Source of the DNA: Thermothielavioides terrestris NRRL 8126
Lineage: Eukaryota > Ascomycota > Sordariomycetes > Sordariales > Chaetomiaceae
Assembly: GCF_000226115.1 (NCBI RefSeq)
Contig: NC_016458.1
Coordinates: 4,188,001-4,252,000 of the forward strand
Reading direction: 5' to 3'
DNA: 64,000 bases
Shown here: positions 20,059 to 31,637 of the stretch, piece by piece
Numbering within the stretch: the stretch's first letter is position 1
Layout of the letters: the number at the start of each line of letters is the position of its first letter
Notes under the pieces: generated by a model
Told to the model about the DNA's origin: nothing
What the model saw: only the letters and a program-made list of their open reading frames with translations
Database searches by the model: none
Program-made: the position numbers and the translations under genes

Positions 20059-22764
20059 ATGTCTGTTTTCACCTTTGATCCTGACCCACCTCGGGTCGCG
20101 TCTCCATGGCTCCGCTCGGCGGATTCTGACAAGCCCTCGGCGCCGGCTCCATCAGAGGCACCAAAGGGACCCGTCGGTTTTGGGCTGCTCTCCGATTACG
20201 GCGTCACCAAGCTGGAACCGGAGCCGCAGGATGGGCCGACCGAATACAAGCTTCACTTGCTACTGAGACCACGGAGGAGGTATGAGCGAGTCAGCACGGC
20301 GGCCCGAATCTGCGGGTCGACCCAGTCACGGCCGCCTCCCGACGCTAAGACGTCGGGACCGGCCGTGGCCAGCCCCGGATCGTCCACCACTTCGACTCAG
20401 ACGCGCCAGGATCGTCTCGAGCACCTTACTACCCAGCTCCTGTGGCGGTTGCAGCAATCTTGCCCCTACCACGCCGGCGCTGCCTCTCCTGGCCTCGTCA
20501 TCCCCCAGCTGCCCGACGAGAGCGCTGCGCTCGATGCGCCTGTCAAGCTTGGCAAGCTGCTGCCTGGGCTGGAGTCGTCGAGAGGAGCGCTCTATGAGAT
20601 TGGCGTAGCTGACGATGGAACGCTTGCGGGCTTGACCAAGGACGAGATGGACGAGAGTCTCGCCACTCTCCGCATCATGGCTGCTAGCCTGGGCTGCAAC
20701 GTGGAAGTGCTGCGGATGTTGGTCGTCGGAGAATGCGAGTGGATCGAGACGAGGAGCTCCGAAGACTCTGCGGGTTCGGAATCCGAGGAGGTTTGGCGCC
20801 GGGCGAAGTTATGGGTTGGCGAGGCTTTGGTCACGCCTGACTTACGGCCAAGGGAGGACACCCAGTCACCACCGAGGAGCTCGCCGGGCACGGCCCGGCA
20901 GACCGAGGCCCTGCCAGACCCAAAACAGGGCCCGCTCACCGCAAACCAGTTGCGTGTTACGCTCACTGGCCCTACGACATCCGGAAAGTCAACTCTACTG
21001 GGCACGCTCTCGACGGGAACCCTGGACAATGGCCGTGGCAAAGGCCGTCTTGGCCTGCTCAAACACCTCCACGAGGTTGCGTCTGGCGTCACGTCGTCCG
21101 TCACTCAAGAACTCGTCGGCTACAACGGCGACGAGATCATCAACTATGCTCACAGTGCGGTCGAGTCTTGGATTGACATTCATGACTTCACCAAGGATGG
21201 CCGGCTAGTTTATCTGCTGGATTCTGCGGGCCACCCGCGCTATCGAAGGACCATCCTCCGTGGTATTGTCGGCTGGGCACCCCATTGGACTTTGCTGTGC
21301 ATATCTGCCGAGGGCGCCGAGTTCACTACGAGTCCGGGTGCCGCATCCACCCCCTCGGACGTGTTAGCGTCGTCTGTTGGCGCGAGTCTCGACCTGGCAT
21401 CCGCCCATTTAGATCTATGCCTCCGACTTGGTCTTCCCCTGGCCGTGGTGATCACGAAGCTGGACCTGGCCAGCAAGTCGAGCCTATCTAGCACTCTCAC
21501 GAAGATTCTTTCCCGCGTCAAAAAGGCCGGCCGGGTGCCCAAGATGGTGAAAGGCGGCTCAAGTAACCAATCCGACCACGCTCCCGTACGCAAGCCTGAC
21601 AAGGAGGCCATCAAGGACGTTGTGGACTGCATGCAGGCGAGAGGCGACCCATTTTCTGTCGTCCCGATCTTGCTCACTAGCTCTGTCGATGGGCGCGGCA
21701 TTGGTGCACTCCACGCGCTGCTCCAACACCTTCCACTGCCTGCAATCCCCACCTCTCATGACTACATCGGCGCAGCACTCAACCCCGAGCAACCAGCTTG
21801 CTTATTCCACATCGAAGACAAGTTCAGCCTCCCCGCGTCCTACGCGCTGGCCACAAGTGATGCCGACCAACAAACCGACGTCGGCACCGTCGTTGCGGGC
21901 TACCTGCGCTTCGGAAGTCTCTCGATCGGCGACAAGGTGGTGGTGGGCCCCTTCCCAGCTGATGAAGATGACTCTCCCGGAACGACCCCTGACGAACGTC
22001 CAGGAGGTGTTTCCAACAGCTACGGCCTCTCGATCTCCCACCCTTCCTCAGCGGAACTCAGTCGCGTCGCGTCGCGAAACGCAGTCGCTGCCTCAGCCAC
22101 CAGCGGCGAGTGGCATACCGCCTCCATCGTCAGCATCCGCAACCTGCGCCTGCCCGTGCAGACCCTGACCGCGGGCCAGGTCGGGTCCATCGGGATAGTA
22201 TTTGACCCGCCGCCGGCACGCAAGCAGGCGGGTGCTGCCAACGGCACCCACGGCGGGACATCAGCTGGAACGGGCCATCCGTCGTCGGCGACCACCACTC
22301 CCCGCCTGCGCAAAGGCATGGTCTTGGCCGTGCCTAGCCAGCACATGGTCTTGTCTGGCTTGTCCTTGCAGGCTGCCAGCGGACTGACGGCGGTGTTTGA
22401 CGCGGAGAACCAGGGGGCAGCCTCGCTGACGGTGGGAAGCCTGGTCAATGCCTACGTGGCGAGCGTCCGCTCTGCCGCGCGTGTGTTGCGGGTGTCGAGG
22501 GTGAAGGAGTCGGAGAACGGAGCAGATGGCAGCGCGGGGGCGGACGACATCGACGATATGTTTGACCTCGCCGAGGAAATGGATGTGGGCAGTATCCAGG
22601 CGCAGGATGCGGTCGTGTCTGGGTGCGTGGAGGTACAATTGGAGCTGCTGTCCACCAGGGAGTGGATCGAACTGGGGTCGCGCATCTTGGTTCTCGAGGG
22701 AGGGAGAAAAGACAGGTCTGGATTGGAGGGTTATGTGGGAAAGGTTGTTGAAATTGTAGAATGA
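20059..22764 (+). CDS. GTPBP1/GP-1-like translational GTPase
   Basis: A single exon of 901 aa from ATG 20059 (MSVFTFDPDPPRVASPWL). The frame is open further upstream, but the fungal-type N-terminus starts here. G1 is TGPTTSGKSTLLGTL near 304, G3 DSAGHPRY near 388 and G4 VVITKLD near 466. The stretch between G1 and G3 (STGTLDNGRGKGRLGLLKHLHEVASGVTSSV) is the GTPBP1/2 signature, split here only for description. C-terminal beta-barrel domains follow, including VGTVVAGYLRFGSLSIGDKVVVGP, with Ser/Pro-rich inserts not found in animal homologues. Mammalian GTPBP1 is an EF1A-like factor linked to ribosome rescue and mRNA turnover; the fungal role is inferred. No EF-Tu-like C-terminal tRNA motif could be judged by eye. 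Confidence 0.85.
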   Translation: MSVFTFDPDPPRVASPWLRSADSDKPSAPAPSEAPKGPVGFGLLSDYGVTKLEPEPQDGPTEYKLHLLLRPRRRYERVSTAARICGSTQSRPPPDAKTSGPAVASPGSSTTSTQTRQDRLEHLTTQLLWRLQQSCPYHAGAASPGLVIPQLPDESAALDAPVKLGKLLPGLESSRGALYEIGVADDGTLAGLTKDEMDESLATLRIMAASLGCNVEVLRMLVVGECEWIETRSSEDSAGSESEEVWRRAKLWVGEALVTPDLRPREDTQSPPRSSPGTARQTEALPDPKQGPLTANQLRVTLTGPTTSGKSTLLGTLSTGTLDNGRGKGRLGLLKHLHEVASGVTSSVTQELVGYNGDEIINYAHSAVESWIDIHDFTKDGRLVYLLDSAGHPRYRRTILRGIVGWAPHWTLLCISAEGAEFTTSPGAASTPSDVLASSVGASLDLASAHLDLCLRLGLPLAVVITKLDLASKSSLSSTLTKILSRVKKAGRVPKMVKGGSSNQSDHAPVRKPDKEAIKDVVDCMQARGDPFSVVPILLTSSVDGRGIGALHALLQHLPLPAIPTSHDYIGAALNPEQPACLFHIEDKFSLPASYALATSDADQQTDVGTVVAGYLRFGSLSIGDKVVVGPFPADEDDSPGTTPDERPGGVSNSYGLSISHPSSAELSRVASRNAVAASATSGEWHTASIVSIRNLRLPVQTLTAGQVGSIGIVFDPPPARKQAGAANGTHGGTSAGTGHPSSATTTPRLRKGMVLAVPSQHMVLSGLSLQAASGLTAVFDAENQGAASLTVGSLVNAYVASVRSAARVLRVSRVKESENGADGSAGADDIDDMFDLAEEMDVGSIQAQDAVVSGCVEVQLELLSTREWIELGSRILVLEGGRKDRSGLEGYVGKVVEIVE

Positions 22765-23323
22765 AGGGGTCACCGGTAGTTGCATTTCTGCTATATCTTG
22801 CCAGCAATATAGTCCTTTTTTCCGTCGTTGACACCCGAGGTCAAGGTTGAGCGTTGTGCGGAGAGGCTACACAGTAGGGTCCATCCAACTGGTCTCCTGC
22901 ACAGCTCGTGAATCGTATCTGCTCAGACACCGCGCCAGTTGCTCAAGTTGGTCCGGCGGGCCCTGGTTTGCTCCGATGAGACAGTGGCAAGTATCGAACA
23001 AGGACGGCGTTTCTGCCGCCGAGCCTCCTGCTAAGAAAGGTGCTCGAGCGGATGATTTTCGCATATGAAGTTTCGTTGTCACTAACAAAGGCAACATTCA
23101 TGGCAAAGCTTCGCACTTGTTGTCAATTCCCGCTAGGCCCAACTCCTGACAGACATTTCTCAGCCTGCTTTCCAGTTAAACTTCAAAGGCGGGAGAGTAC
23201 TTCCCGTCAAACCGCGGCCCTCCAGCCATCACATCCCATCGCATCCCATCCCAACGCCATGACGCCTTAACCCCGTCTTTTTCCTCCGTCTCCTCGCATC
23301 ACGCCCCGGTAAATTCCCACTTC
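22765..23323. other. Intergenic between converging GTPBP1-like gene and EMC6
   Basis: About 560 bp of 3' flanks. A direct repeat of CATCCCAT/CATCGC type occurs at 23228-23252. No gene is seen. Confidence 0.5.
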
Positions 23324-23867
23324 TCACGCCCTCACCAACCCGTAAAAGAGCGTCCACGTCAGGATAAACCCGGCCAGCTCGTTCATCAGCCCGCCCGCCC
23401 AGAACTCGAACGGGCTCTTAAAGTACCTGCTCGTGTCGAGCGGGGCTTTGCCGGCGGCGAGCGACGTCGGCGCCACGCGGACGGCGTAGAAGAGCGCGGC
23501 CGTCAGCAGCGAGAAGACGAGGTAGAACAGGAAGCCGCTGTAGGACTCGAGGCCGAGGATGCCGGCGGATACGCCGAAGAGGGAGGCGGTGAGGGATTGG
23601 AGGTTGTGGAGGATCTGTGTGGTGTACGGCAAGGGGCTGGGTTAGCGCTGTTCTTGTCGTAAGGAGGTCTCGATCTGGGACGCGGGAAGGGGACGCCGGG
23701 TAGGGTCGAGCTGGGGTCGCGAGGCCAGTTCGCAGTTGCAGATCTGCTTTGTTCCTGCCATCCGCATGGGAAGGGCCGGCCGGCTGGAAGGGCAGACTAA
23801 CCCGAGAATTGTGCATCAATGATTCCTGCACGATGGGGGATATCTGGAGTTCCTGTTCGGTGGGCAT
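23324..23867 (-). CDS. EMC6: ER membrane protein complex subunit 6
   Basis: Two exons, 23867-23802 and 23614-23324, give 118 aa, the usual EMC6 size. The first exon encodes MPTEQELQISPIVQESLMHN and is joined in phase 0 to ILHNLQSLTASLFGVSAGIL. Two or three hydrophobic segments are visible (SLTASLFGVSAGILGLESY, GFLFYLVFSLLTAALFYAV, LAGFILTWTLFYGLV). EMC6 lies in the membrane core of the ER insertase that helps insert tail-anchored and multipass proteins. The donor is GTTAGT, the same variant as SEC9 intron 1. The intron is 187 bp, longer than most here. Confidence 0.92.
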
Positions 23868-25242
23868 GGCTGTGACGGGTGGACGTGGTGTGTGGGGAGT
23901 GCGCAGTGGTGTTCGTTCCGCCTGGACCGCCGAGCTGGATGGCTTGCCCTTTCAGCCGTGAGTTTACGGCGTATTGTGCGAGCTATCCGTACTTGCACAG
24001 GTAAGACAATTGCCGTTATGCTCGTCCCAGGTCGCCGAATTGCCAGCGGTCGTCCTCGGTGCTATACTGAAGTGGACATAGACTCCGCGGGTGGTCGCTC
24101 TGCAGCTGCGAGGCGATGCAGCGGATCTGCTTGGCGGATCGACAAGCCACATGGGCTTGGAGCTTCTGTGGGGTTGAACGTGGGGGTCCGATAGTTACGA
24201 CAATTTCAGATCACTGCGCACCAACCCCTGCCGCAAGAGGTAACTTACCTGAGGTAACGTGCATAAGGTACACGTATTCTGTATTCTGTACGGAGTACTT
24301 CCCGTCCGTACACGACCATGTTCGGCCTGCCGAGATTGGCGGCTACGTTCTGCCCGGCAAACGAATACTCAGAAATGGTCATACTTCATGAAAGGTCCAA
24401 TTGCAGCTTAGAGAACCCCAGATTTCTGGAGTGGTGGCCGAAACTGTTCTTGGACTTACGCAAACTGTCACAACCAGACAAAGGAAAAGAGGCCGCTTGT
24501 ATGGCTGGCCTTGATATTTGTTTGCGGACATGACGTTGTGAGTGACGCCACCACACCTGCAGCACTCTGCGGGGCGCCTTGCAGGGGCGGAGGTCGTGGG
24601 TGTCGTGTACACTATCCGTACATGCATCAGACTGATTCTCACTGAACCACTGGCAAACAATGATGCCCGTGGGTCGCGAAACGGCGACGGCCTGAGCACA
24701 GTCTGGGTTGTCCCGAAATACACAGTAGCTTACACACAGCACGCTAATCCCTAATATCCGGACATGGAGTGGGTGTTTCGCACTTCATTTTACCACTTAG
24801 GAAAGTTTAATGAGCCGTTGAGCACTTTCATTGTTCTCAATTCAACAGGGAGTGTCGTGCTTCAGGAGGCGCATAACGCACTAATTTAGTGGCAGGACCC
24901 CCAGTCACTGCACCTGGGTCCAGGTTCTTTGTCCCCGTTGGCCGCGCGCATCTGGACCTCGAAGAAACATCCACATGCACATCGTCTTGCAGACCGGCCA
25001 CGGAGCCGCGACCAGATTTCCAGTATCACATCACAACCGTCTCCCGGCCGCCGCACCGCCAGCGGCCTACCCTGCCGGTCATCTGGTGTCCTGCGTCTCG
25101 CGTGTCAAGTTCCAGTTGAGACGCCGCAAGTGAAGCCGGGAGTGGAACGGCGCTCTCCGGTGCGCACCGGCGGGCAGATGGGGTCGGGTGCCACGGCCGC
25201 GTGACCATCCCACCAGCAGCAACAGCAGCAGCAACATCGCTC
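23868..25242. other. Intergenic, divergent EMC6 / vezatin-like promoters
   Basis: About 1.4 kb. It includes an AT-richer patch around 24230-24300 with GGTAAC/GGTAAG-like repeats, and no supported gene. Confidence 0.5.
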
Positions 25243-27354
25243 ATGGAGACCGTTATCCAAGACCACACGCCGCTTGCCGACTATCTCAAGGGTCAGCCCG
25301 CGCTCTCTTCCTTCTTGCTCACCGCGAGCAGGCTTCGGCAAATGGCACCTCGGACACTAACAACTCTCGTGACGACAGACGAAGGCGAAGGACACCAGGC
25401 CTGGCCTACGCCGCCGGTCTCGGATAATCAAGATGAGTCGCCGCCGGACAGCCCATCGTTCGCCCCGGTTGGGCGCCCGATGGTCAAGAAGCGGTTCCGA
25501 GCGAAGCTGCCGGATCCGCTGCCGCTGAACATCCCGCGGATGGACGGACTGAAGTCGTTGCGCAACTCTTATTCGGTGAGACACTTCTCATGTCGCATTG
25601 CGGCCCGACATGAAAACCGGAGGCTGACGGTTTGATGCTTGTTACGCAACAGAAAGCCGTGGTGTCGAGGATAGACCGCGCCGACAATCTCAAGTTTATC
25701 GAGCAGTTTCGGTACACGATCGTCGCGTCGCAGTTGTTAAGCGGGCACTCGATAGCAGGGCCACAGAGCTACTACAACCGCCCGAAGGACTCACCAGAGA
25801 CTCTTCAGAATGTCGTGGCTCCAACGCCGACCGGACTGCTTGCGACAGCGGCCGCCGCGCTCGTCGTTGCGTGGGTGGCCAGGTGGGTGTACGCCGGCGG
25901 TTATGCCCACCTGACCAAAAAACGGGCGGCAATTACGGCGCTGGTTCTGGTTGCGCTTGCTGCGGTGTCTCAGGCCTATCTCCGCCAGCAGTGGCTTCGA
26001 CATCTGAGAAACCAGGCGTTGACTGAGGTCACCGCATTTGTTTCGAAGTCGCAAGATTTTGACAGCGCTTGCAGTGCCGCCTTGTCCCTGATTCAGGAGG
26101 TTGAACTCGTCTCACGGGGCTACAGGCTGTAAGCCAAGCTATCCCCCCCCCATCGTCTTCCCGCACGAACTCACAAGGTATCCAGAAGCGCACCTCTACC
26201 TCCCATCACGCGGATAGAAGACAAGTCCCAAACACGTCGATGCAGCAGGCTGCGTAAGGCGCTGAGAGGGCAGCTGTCCGATGTGATCGAGAACCATCTG
26301 CAGGTCTCGGCGGCAGTCAAGGGGTTCGCCGAACAGGTAAACCTGGAAAAGTACCACGACATCTACGACATCAGCGACTTCGACATCTCGGACGCGATGC
26401 GGGGCTTCTCGGAGAAGGAATTCGACGACCCCGAGTCGCTACGATCGCTCAAGATCGCTGCCGCCCGCTTCCACATCATCCGCAAGATCCTGCTGTGCTC
26501 GCTCCTTGCTTTCGAGGCGGCAGGCGATAACACCGACTTTCTGCGCTGGTCCACGGCTGTGGAGGGCCTCAAAATACTCAACGACATCACGACTCAGAGC
26601 TTCGAAAAAGTCCGTCAAATCCTCAGCGAGGAAGAGAGTAAGCGAGTCTCCCCACTGCTGTCCCGTTCCCCGCGTGCTAATCTGGCCAGCTTTCCCTACG
26701 ATCCCGGAGACGAGAGTTCCCATGTCTCCTAATCGCGAGAAGCGGCGGTCCCAGTTTATGAAGCTCAATTCGCTCTCGATGGGCATCCGCGGCCTCCAGG
26801 CCAAGCTTGCGCTTCTACGGGAGGAGTCGGAGAGGACGCTCAACGAGGCAGATGACGTATCGGAGCTGGGGTCTGACCTGATGGCCCAGTACGAGTCGAT
26901 TGGACAGGACCTCAAGCTGCTCATGCAAGCATGGGAGGAAGGCAAAGCTGCCCTGGCATCGGGCATCGATCGGAACGAGAAGCGGCTGTCATCCCTCAGT
27001 ACCCTCCTCTCGCCGGCATCCTCCTTAAGCGGGCCGACGACAGTTGAGGAGGGAGGGGCGCTGGAGGCGCTCAGAGCGCTGACTGGAGAGTCGCCCCGGA
27101 GCTCAACTTTCGGCAGCCCGAAGGGAGACCCTGACGAGGTCGAAGTGTTCGAGGCGGTGTCCCTGCCATCCCGGCCCCGCAGCCTCCTGACGAGGGAAGA
27201 GCGCATCGCCAAGATGAAGGAAGAACGGGAGAGGAGAGAAGAGGCCAGGGAAAAGAACGAGGCGAGCCGCGGGATGCTCCGAGAACTCGAGATGGTCATC
27301 AACCTACGGCCGAAGCGTGCCACCATGCCAGCGCCATCGCGCGTCTCATTATGA
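25243..27354 (+). CDS. Vezatin / myosin-binding (Inp2-like) membrane protein
   Basis: Four exons (25243-25575, 25653-26128, 26186-26637, 26690-27354) give 641 aa; phases 0, 2, 1 all close. The start METVIQDHTPLADYL fits fungal members; GTG upstream is not needed. Residues ~100-150 hold KKRFRAKLPDPLPLNIPRM and the IDRADNLKFIEQFRYTIVASQLL block. Two adjacent hydrophobic segments are GLLATAAAALVVAWVARWVY and AAITALVLVALAAVSQAYL. The vezatin-like domain continues through ENHLQVSAAVKGFAEQVNLEKYHDIYDI. The C-terminus is charged and helical (REERIAKMKEERERREEARE). Yeast Inp2 is a peroxisomal receptor for myosin V; filamentous-fungus members are annotated as peroxisomal myosin-binding proteins. Organelle location is inferred. 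Confidence 0.8.
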
Positions 27355-28161
27355 ATGCGACGACCAGTCACCACATCGAAGACGACCCCTGTCCCTCCCC
27401 CGAACTTCGTTGCACCGCATCATATGCATTCATTCTTATCTGTTTTTCTATTGAGAACTTGTATAGAAGGCGGGTCGGCTTTCCCGACTCGATCGATTAT
27501 CATCATTCAGCATCATCAGCCTGGGGGGTTGGCTTACTCGGGAGTGGGCGGACCAGGGAAGGAGGCGTTTATCGGCTGGCACTTGCTATGGGCATAGAGG
27601 CTTTTGCAAGTATGCCAACCTGCGTTGGCTTTGTAATTACACCAGACCTCGGACGCACACGTCGCCAATTTCATTAGTTACCTATTTTGTATACTCGTGA
27701 ACAGGAGCCCATGTAGTGGAGATTCGAGTGTGTTGAGTTGGTTGGGGAACACCTGTCGGCACCGACCTGCCTGCCCGGGCACTTCAGGGGTTGTTGTCGC
27801 TTTCAAGCAGTGGCCCAATGCCGCTGCAGCACGCGAGCAGGGGCCGAAAGCGCGTTGGCACTAACGAAAAACGGAAATCAATCTAACGCCAGTCGCGTCT
27901 CCCCAACCGAGCGGGCGTGTCACGACTCCGCCGAGACCTTTGAACCTTTACCTCCTCGAAGCTCAACCAGCAAACCACGACAACTTCAACAGCTGGCCCG
28001 CATTCGTGCAAAAACACCACCGATATCACACAGATCTACCGCGGAAGCACCCCCAAAAATCCTTCAGTAAGAACTAAGAACCCCTCCCGGCGACGATTCG
28101 CCAGGCCTCCCTCCCTTGGGCTTGCTTTTTTGCCGTTGCGAAAACTGACAGAGACACAGCG
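27355..28161. other. Intergenic / PCNA promoter
   Basis: About 800 bp. AT-rich 3' flank of the vezatin-like gene is followed by the GC-richer PCNA upstream region. I found no perfect ACGCGT box in it. Confidence 0.5.
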
Positions 28162-29140
28162 ATGCTTGAGGCACGGCTGGAGCAGGCAAGCATTTTGAAA
28201 AAGGTACGCATCTCTTAGTGCTACGCAGTCAGCTGGGCAACGCCCCGGAGCGCCGCTAACCCTTATCCCCCACGCAACACAGATCGTCGATGCGATCAAG
28301 GACCTGGTGCAAGATTGCAACTTCGACTGCAATGACAGCGGCATCGCCCTGCAGGCAATGGACAACAGCCATGTCGCGCTTGTGTCTATGATGCTCAAGG
28401 CCGAGGGTTTCTCGCCGTTCCGCTGCGACCGCAACATTGCTCTCGGCGTCAACCTCACCTCGCTCACCAAGGTGCTGCGGGCGGCGCAGAACGAAGACAT
28501 CCTCACGCTCAAGGCCGAGGATGCGCCCGACGTCCTCAACCTGGTGTTCGAGAGCTCCGAGACGGACAGGATCTCCGAGTACGACCTCAAGCTTATGGAC
28601 ATTGACCAGGAGCACCTGGGCATCCCGGACACGGAGTACGCGGCGACCATCACCATGCCCGCCAACGAGTTCAAGCGCATCACGACGGATCTGATTGCCG
28701 TGTCCGAGTCGGGTATGCCATTCCCGCCCTGTTGCCCTTTCCACGTCGGAAAGCTGCTTGCTAACCGAGACCGCGTAGTGACCATCGAAGCGAGCAAGGA
28801 CGGCGTCAAGTTCTCGTGCCAGGGCGACATCGGCAACGGGTCGGTCACCCTCCGGCAGCATTCTAACGTGGAGAAGCCGAGCGAGTCGATCGAGATTGAG
28901 CTCAGCGAGCCCGTCTCGCTCACCTTCTCTCTCAAGTATCTGGTCGGCTTCTGCAAGGCCTCGGCGCTGTCAAACACGGTCAAGATCTGCCTCTCCAACG
29001 AGGTGCCCCTGTTGGTCGAGTACAGCCTGGCGGGAAGCAGTTATCTGCGCTTCTACCTCGCGCCAAAGGTGTGTGTGCTGCATGCTTTGATTTCGACACA
29101 GGACGCTAACTGAACTGCGAAGATCGGCGACGAGGAGTAG
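28162..29140 (+). CDS. PCNA: Proliferating cell nuclear antigen (DNA sliding clamp)
   Basis: Four exons (28162-28203, 28283-28712, 28779-29068, 29123-29140) give 259 aa, close to the 258-261 aa of other PCNAs. The first exon is [14 protein letters not shown]. The second carries [34 protein letters not shown], with the interdomain connector after [16 protein letters not shown]. The third carries [19 protein letters not shown]. The last exon adds only IGDEE and the stop, giving the C-terminus YLAPKIGDEE. The trimeric ring tethers DNA polymerases and repair factors; the conserved lysine region DR..S/K for modification lies in exon 2-3. The 18-bp last coding exon is easily missed by gene finders. 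Confidence 0.96.
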
Positions 29141-29889
29141 AAACGGCGCTACGACCTGGACGACGACGATTCGAGGACCGAGGCAACGACGGTCACGCAA
29201 GAATTGGCTCTATGCATGGATACCTGCTACGGCTGGCCCAGGAAAGAGTGTTTGTTCAGAAGATGCATGGTGGACACGTGATGCTTGGACGGCCAGCGGT
29301 GCGGCCATCTTGGCGCGGTTCCATGGTAATGAAGCTATTTCTTTGCTGCTTATGGGCTTCCATCGACGCGCACCTTCAAACCGCGACCTCAGAAGCCCAG
29401 GGTGTCCTATGGGTGAAGCTCAGCGCTAGGCTTGCAGCACAATTTGTGATGTCAGCGAGGGGTTTCTTTACATAGGTGCGGAATACAGAGCGTGCCGCGG
29501 CATGGCGGGGTAAATGCAAGTGACCACCGCCCCGATTTTTTTTCTGGACCCTTCCACTCGGTCCAGACTGAGAGCCAAGATCCTGGTTCGTGTTCCCCCA
29601 GAATGGACTGACAAAAAGTTCGGCCGAAACCGCACCGGGGAGAGTCATACATACTGGTGTCTTGGTTTCCCAATGATCCAGTGTCTGCCACCGTAATATG
29701 GTTCTCGTCAAACAGACACTGTCTCTCCTTGCTTTCATTTCCCCCCTGACACTCTCTTTGTCACCCCCCGCCTAGACACACACCTCCCTTTCGGCCGCCT
29801 GTGGCTACTATCGGCTTTTCGCCTCGTTGTGTCCTTGCGTCTCGAACCCATCGTGCAGTCCTCGGCCGGCCCCAACGCTCAAACGAACG
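29141..29889. other. Intergenic PCNA to pyridoxal kinase
   Basis: About 750 bp with both genes on the plus strand. It is pyrimidine-rich just before the pyridoxal kinase ATG. No gene is supported. Confidence 0.5.
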
Positions 29890-31351
29890 ATGAGTGACGG
29901 GGCCCCCGTTCCCGAGACGCGCGTGTTGGCGGTCGCCAGTCATGTAGGGCACATTGATTGACCACGTCCGCTGTTTCTTTGCTCCCCTGCTAATCCGGTG
30001 TCTAAGGTCGTCTCGGGGTGAGTTTGGGCCTGACGTGACGGTCTGCCTGCCTCCTCTCCGTCTGGCTCTGCGCTGCTGACACAGTTGTTCTGCGGCCCGC
30101 AGGTATGTCGGCAATAAGATTGCCGTGTTCAGCATGCAGTCGCTTGGCTGCGACGTAGCGGCGCTGAACACCGTGCAGTTCAGTACGTTTCTCTCTCTCA
30201 TGTGCGCGCCCGCGCGCAGCCTCCGCCCTTTTCTCCCCTCTCCCCCCTATTCGTCCGATGATAAGTTGGCTTGGCTGCGACCTCGTTGCTGACTCGGCGC
30301 GGGGCAGGTAACCATACCGGGTACAAGCAGTGGACTGGTTCTCGGGTGTCGGCGCAGGAGATCACGGAGCTGTACCAGGGCCTGAAGCAGTCCTATCTCG
30401 ACGACTTCGACATGATGCTGTCGGGATACGTCCCGGGCGCCGCAGCGCTCGAAGCGGTCGGGCAGATAGGGCAGGAGCTGAAGCGCAAGGCAGAGTCGAA
30501 GCCGGGGAGCTTCTTCTGGGTGCTCGACCCGGTCATGGGGGACAACGGCAGGCTCTACGTCGCGCCCGACGTCGTGCCCGTGTATAAGAGCCTCGTCCCC
30601 CACGCGGACCTGGTCCTGCCCAACCAGTTCGAGGCCGAGTACGTTTCTTTTTTATTCCCTCCTGACCGACCCATCGCGCGGACCCGGATAACCGGCTAAC
30701 ACGGGCGCCAGACTCCTCTCCGAGGTCCAAATCACAGACGTGCCCTCGATCGGCCGCGCGATCCAGGTCATGCACGAGCGCTACGGCATCCCGCACATCG
30801 TCATCACGTCCGTCTCGCTCCCGCACCCGGACCACCCGGTCTCGTCGCTCTCGGTCGTCGGCTCGTCCATGACCTCCGGCCGCCGCGCGCGCCCCTTCAA
30901 GATCGTCTTCCCCGCCATCGACTGCTACTTCAGCGGGACCGGCGACATGTTCGCCGCGCTCATGGTCGTGCGTATGCGCGAGGCCGTTCATAACGGCGGA
31001 CGAGCGCCAGAGCAAGAGCAAGAGCAAGAGCAAAGGCGAGGGTTGCCGTTGATGGAGACGGCGTCGTGGTTGAGCGACGATAGTGTCGATGCGGTCGACT
31101 TGCCGCTCGCGAGGGCGGCCGAGAAGGTGCTTGCCAGCATGCACGAGGTGCTGACCCAGACCGCGGAGACGATGGAAAGGACGGTGAAGAAGGCCATTGC
31201 GGATGCGGCAACGGATGCCGACGGCGTAGGGACGGCGGCGGAGGAGAAGAAGCTGCACTTGTTGAAGAGCAAGGCGTCGGAGCTGAGGCTGGTCAGGCAT
31301 CTCGACAGCCTGAGGTTTCCCAAGGTGGAGTTCCGCGCGACGGCGTTGTGA
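29890..31351 (+). CDS. BUD16: Pyridoxal kinase (PLP salvage)
   Basis: Five exons (29890-29943, 30007-30017, 30103-30182, 30308-30638, 30712-31351) give 371 aa. Exon 2 is only 11 nt, yet it restores VLAVASH+VVSG+YVGNKIAVFSMQSLGCDVAALNTVQF, the conserved N-terminal block. NHTGYKQWTG, DDFDMMLSGYVPG, WVLDPVMGDNG and LVLPNQFEAELLSEVQI follow in family order. The ribokinase-fold catalytic motif SGTGDMFAAL sits near residue 234, with Asp as base. The enzyme phosphorylates pyridoxal, pyridoxine or pyridoxamine in the cytosol with ATP. A Glu/Gln repeat (EQEQEQEQ) interrupts the C-terminal region. The BUD16 symbol is by analogy to yeast; BUD17 is a paralogue there. Confidence 0.9.
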
Positions 31352-31637
31352 GGGAGGATATATGATGATGAAGCTGGGTGGGCGGCGGCTTTCTTTGGTC
31401 TACACTGCATGTGCATCTCGCGGGAAGCATGATAGAAAGCGATAGACCGAGATTCTCTTGGACAATACCAAACGTCGATGTGCAGAGTTGCTAATCCGAG
31501 ACCTGACCTCGCCGTGTATGATGACTCCCGTCAGATGCGAGAAGCGCCTGATCAACCCAATCCCCATCTAATCCCAATATCAGCCGGCCCATCCGATTCC
31601 TACGCCACGAACAAAATCAAATACACCCAGATTTCCG

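Noticed and set aside
26439..27374. Minus-strand frame of about 311 codons
   Set aside because: Antisense shadow of the vezatin-like gene's last exons.
28036..28998. Minus-strand frame of about 320 codons
   Set aside because: Antisense shadow of PCNA; the PCNA protein on the plus strand is unmistakable.
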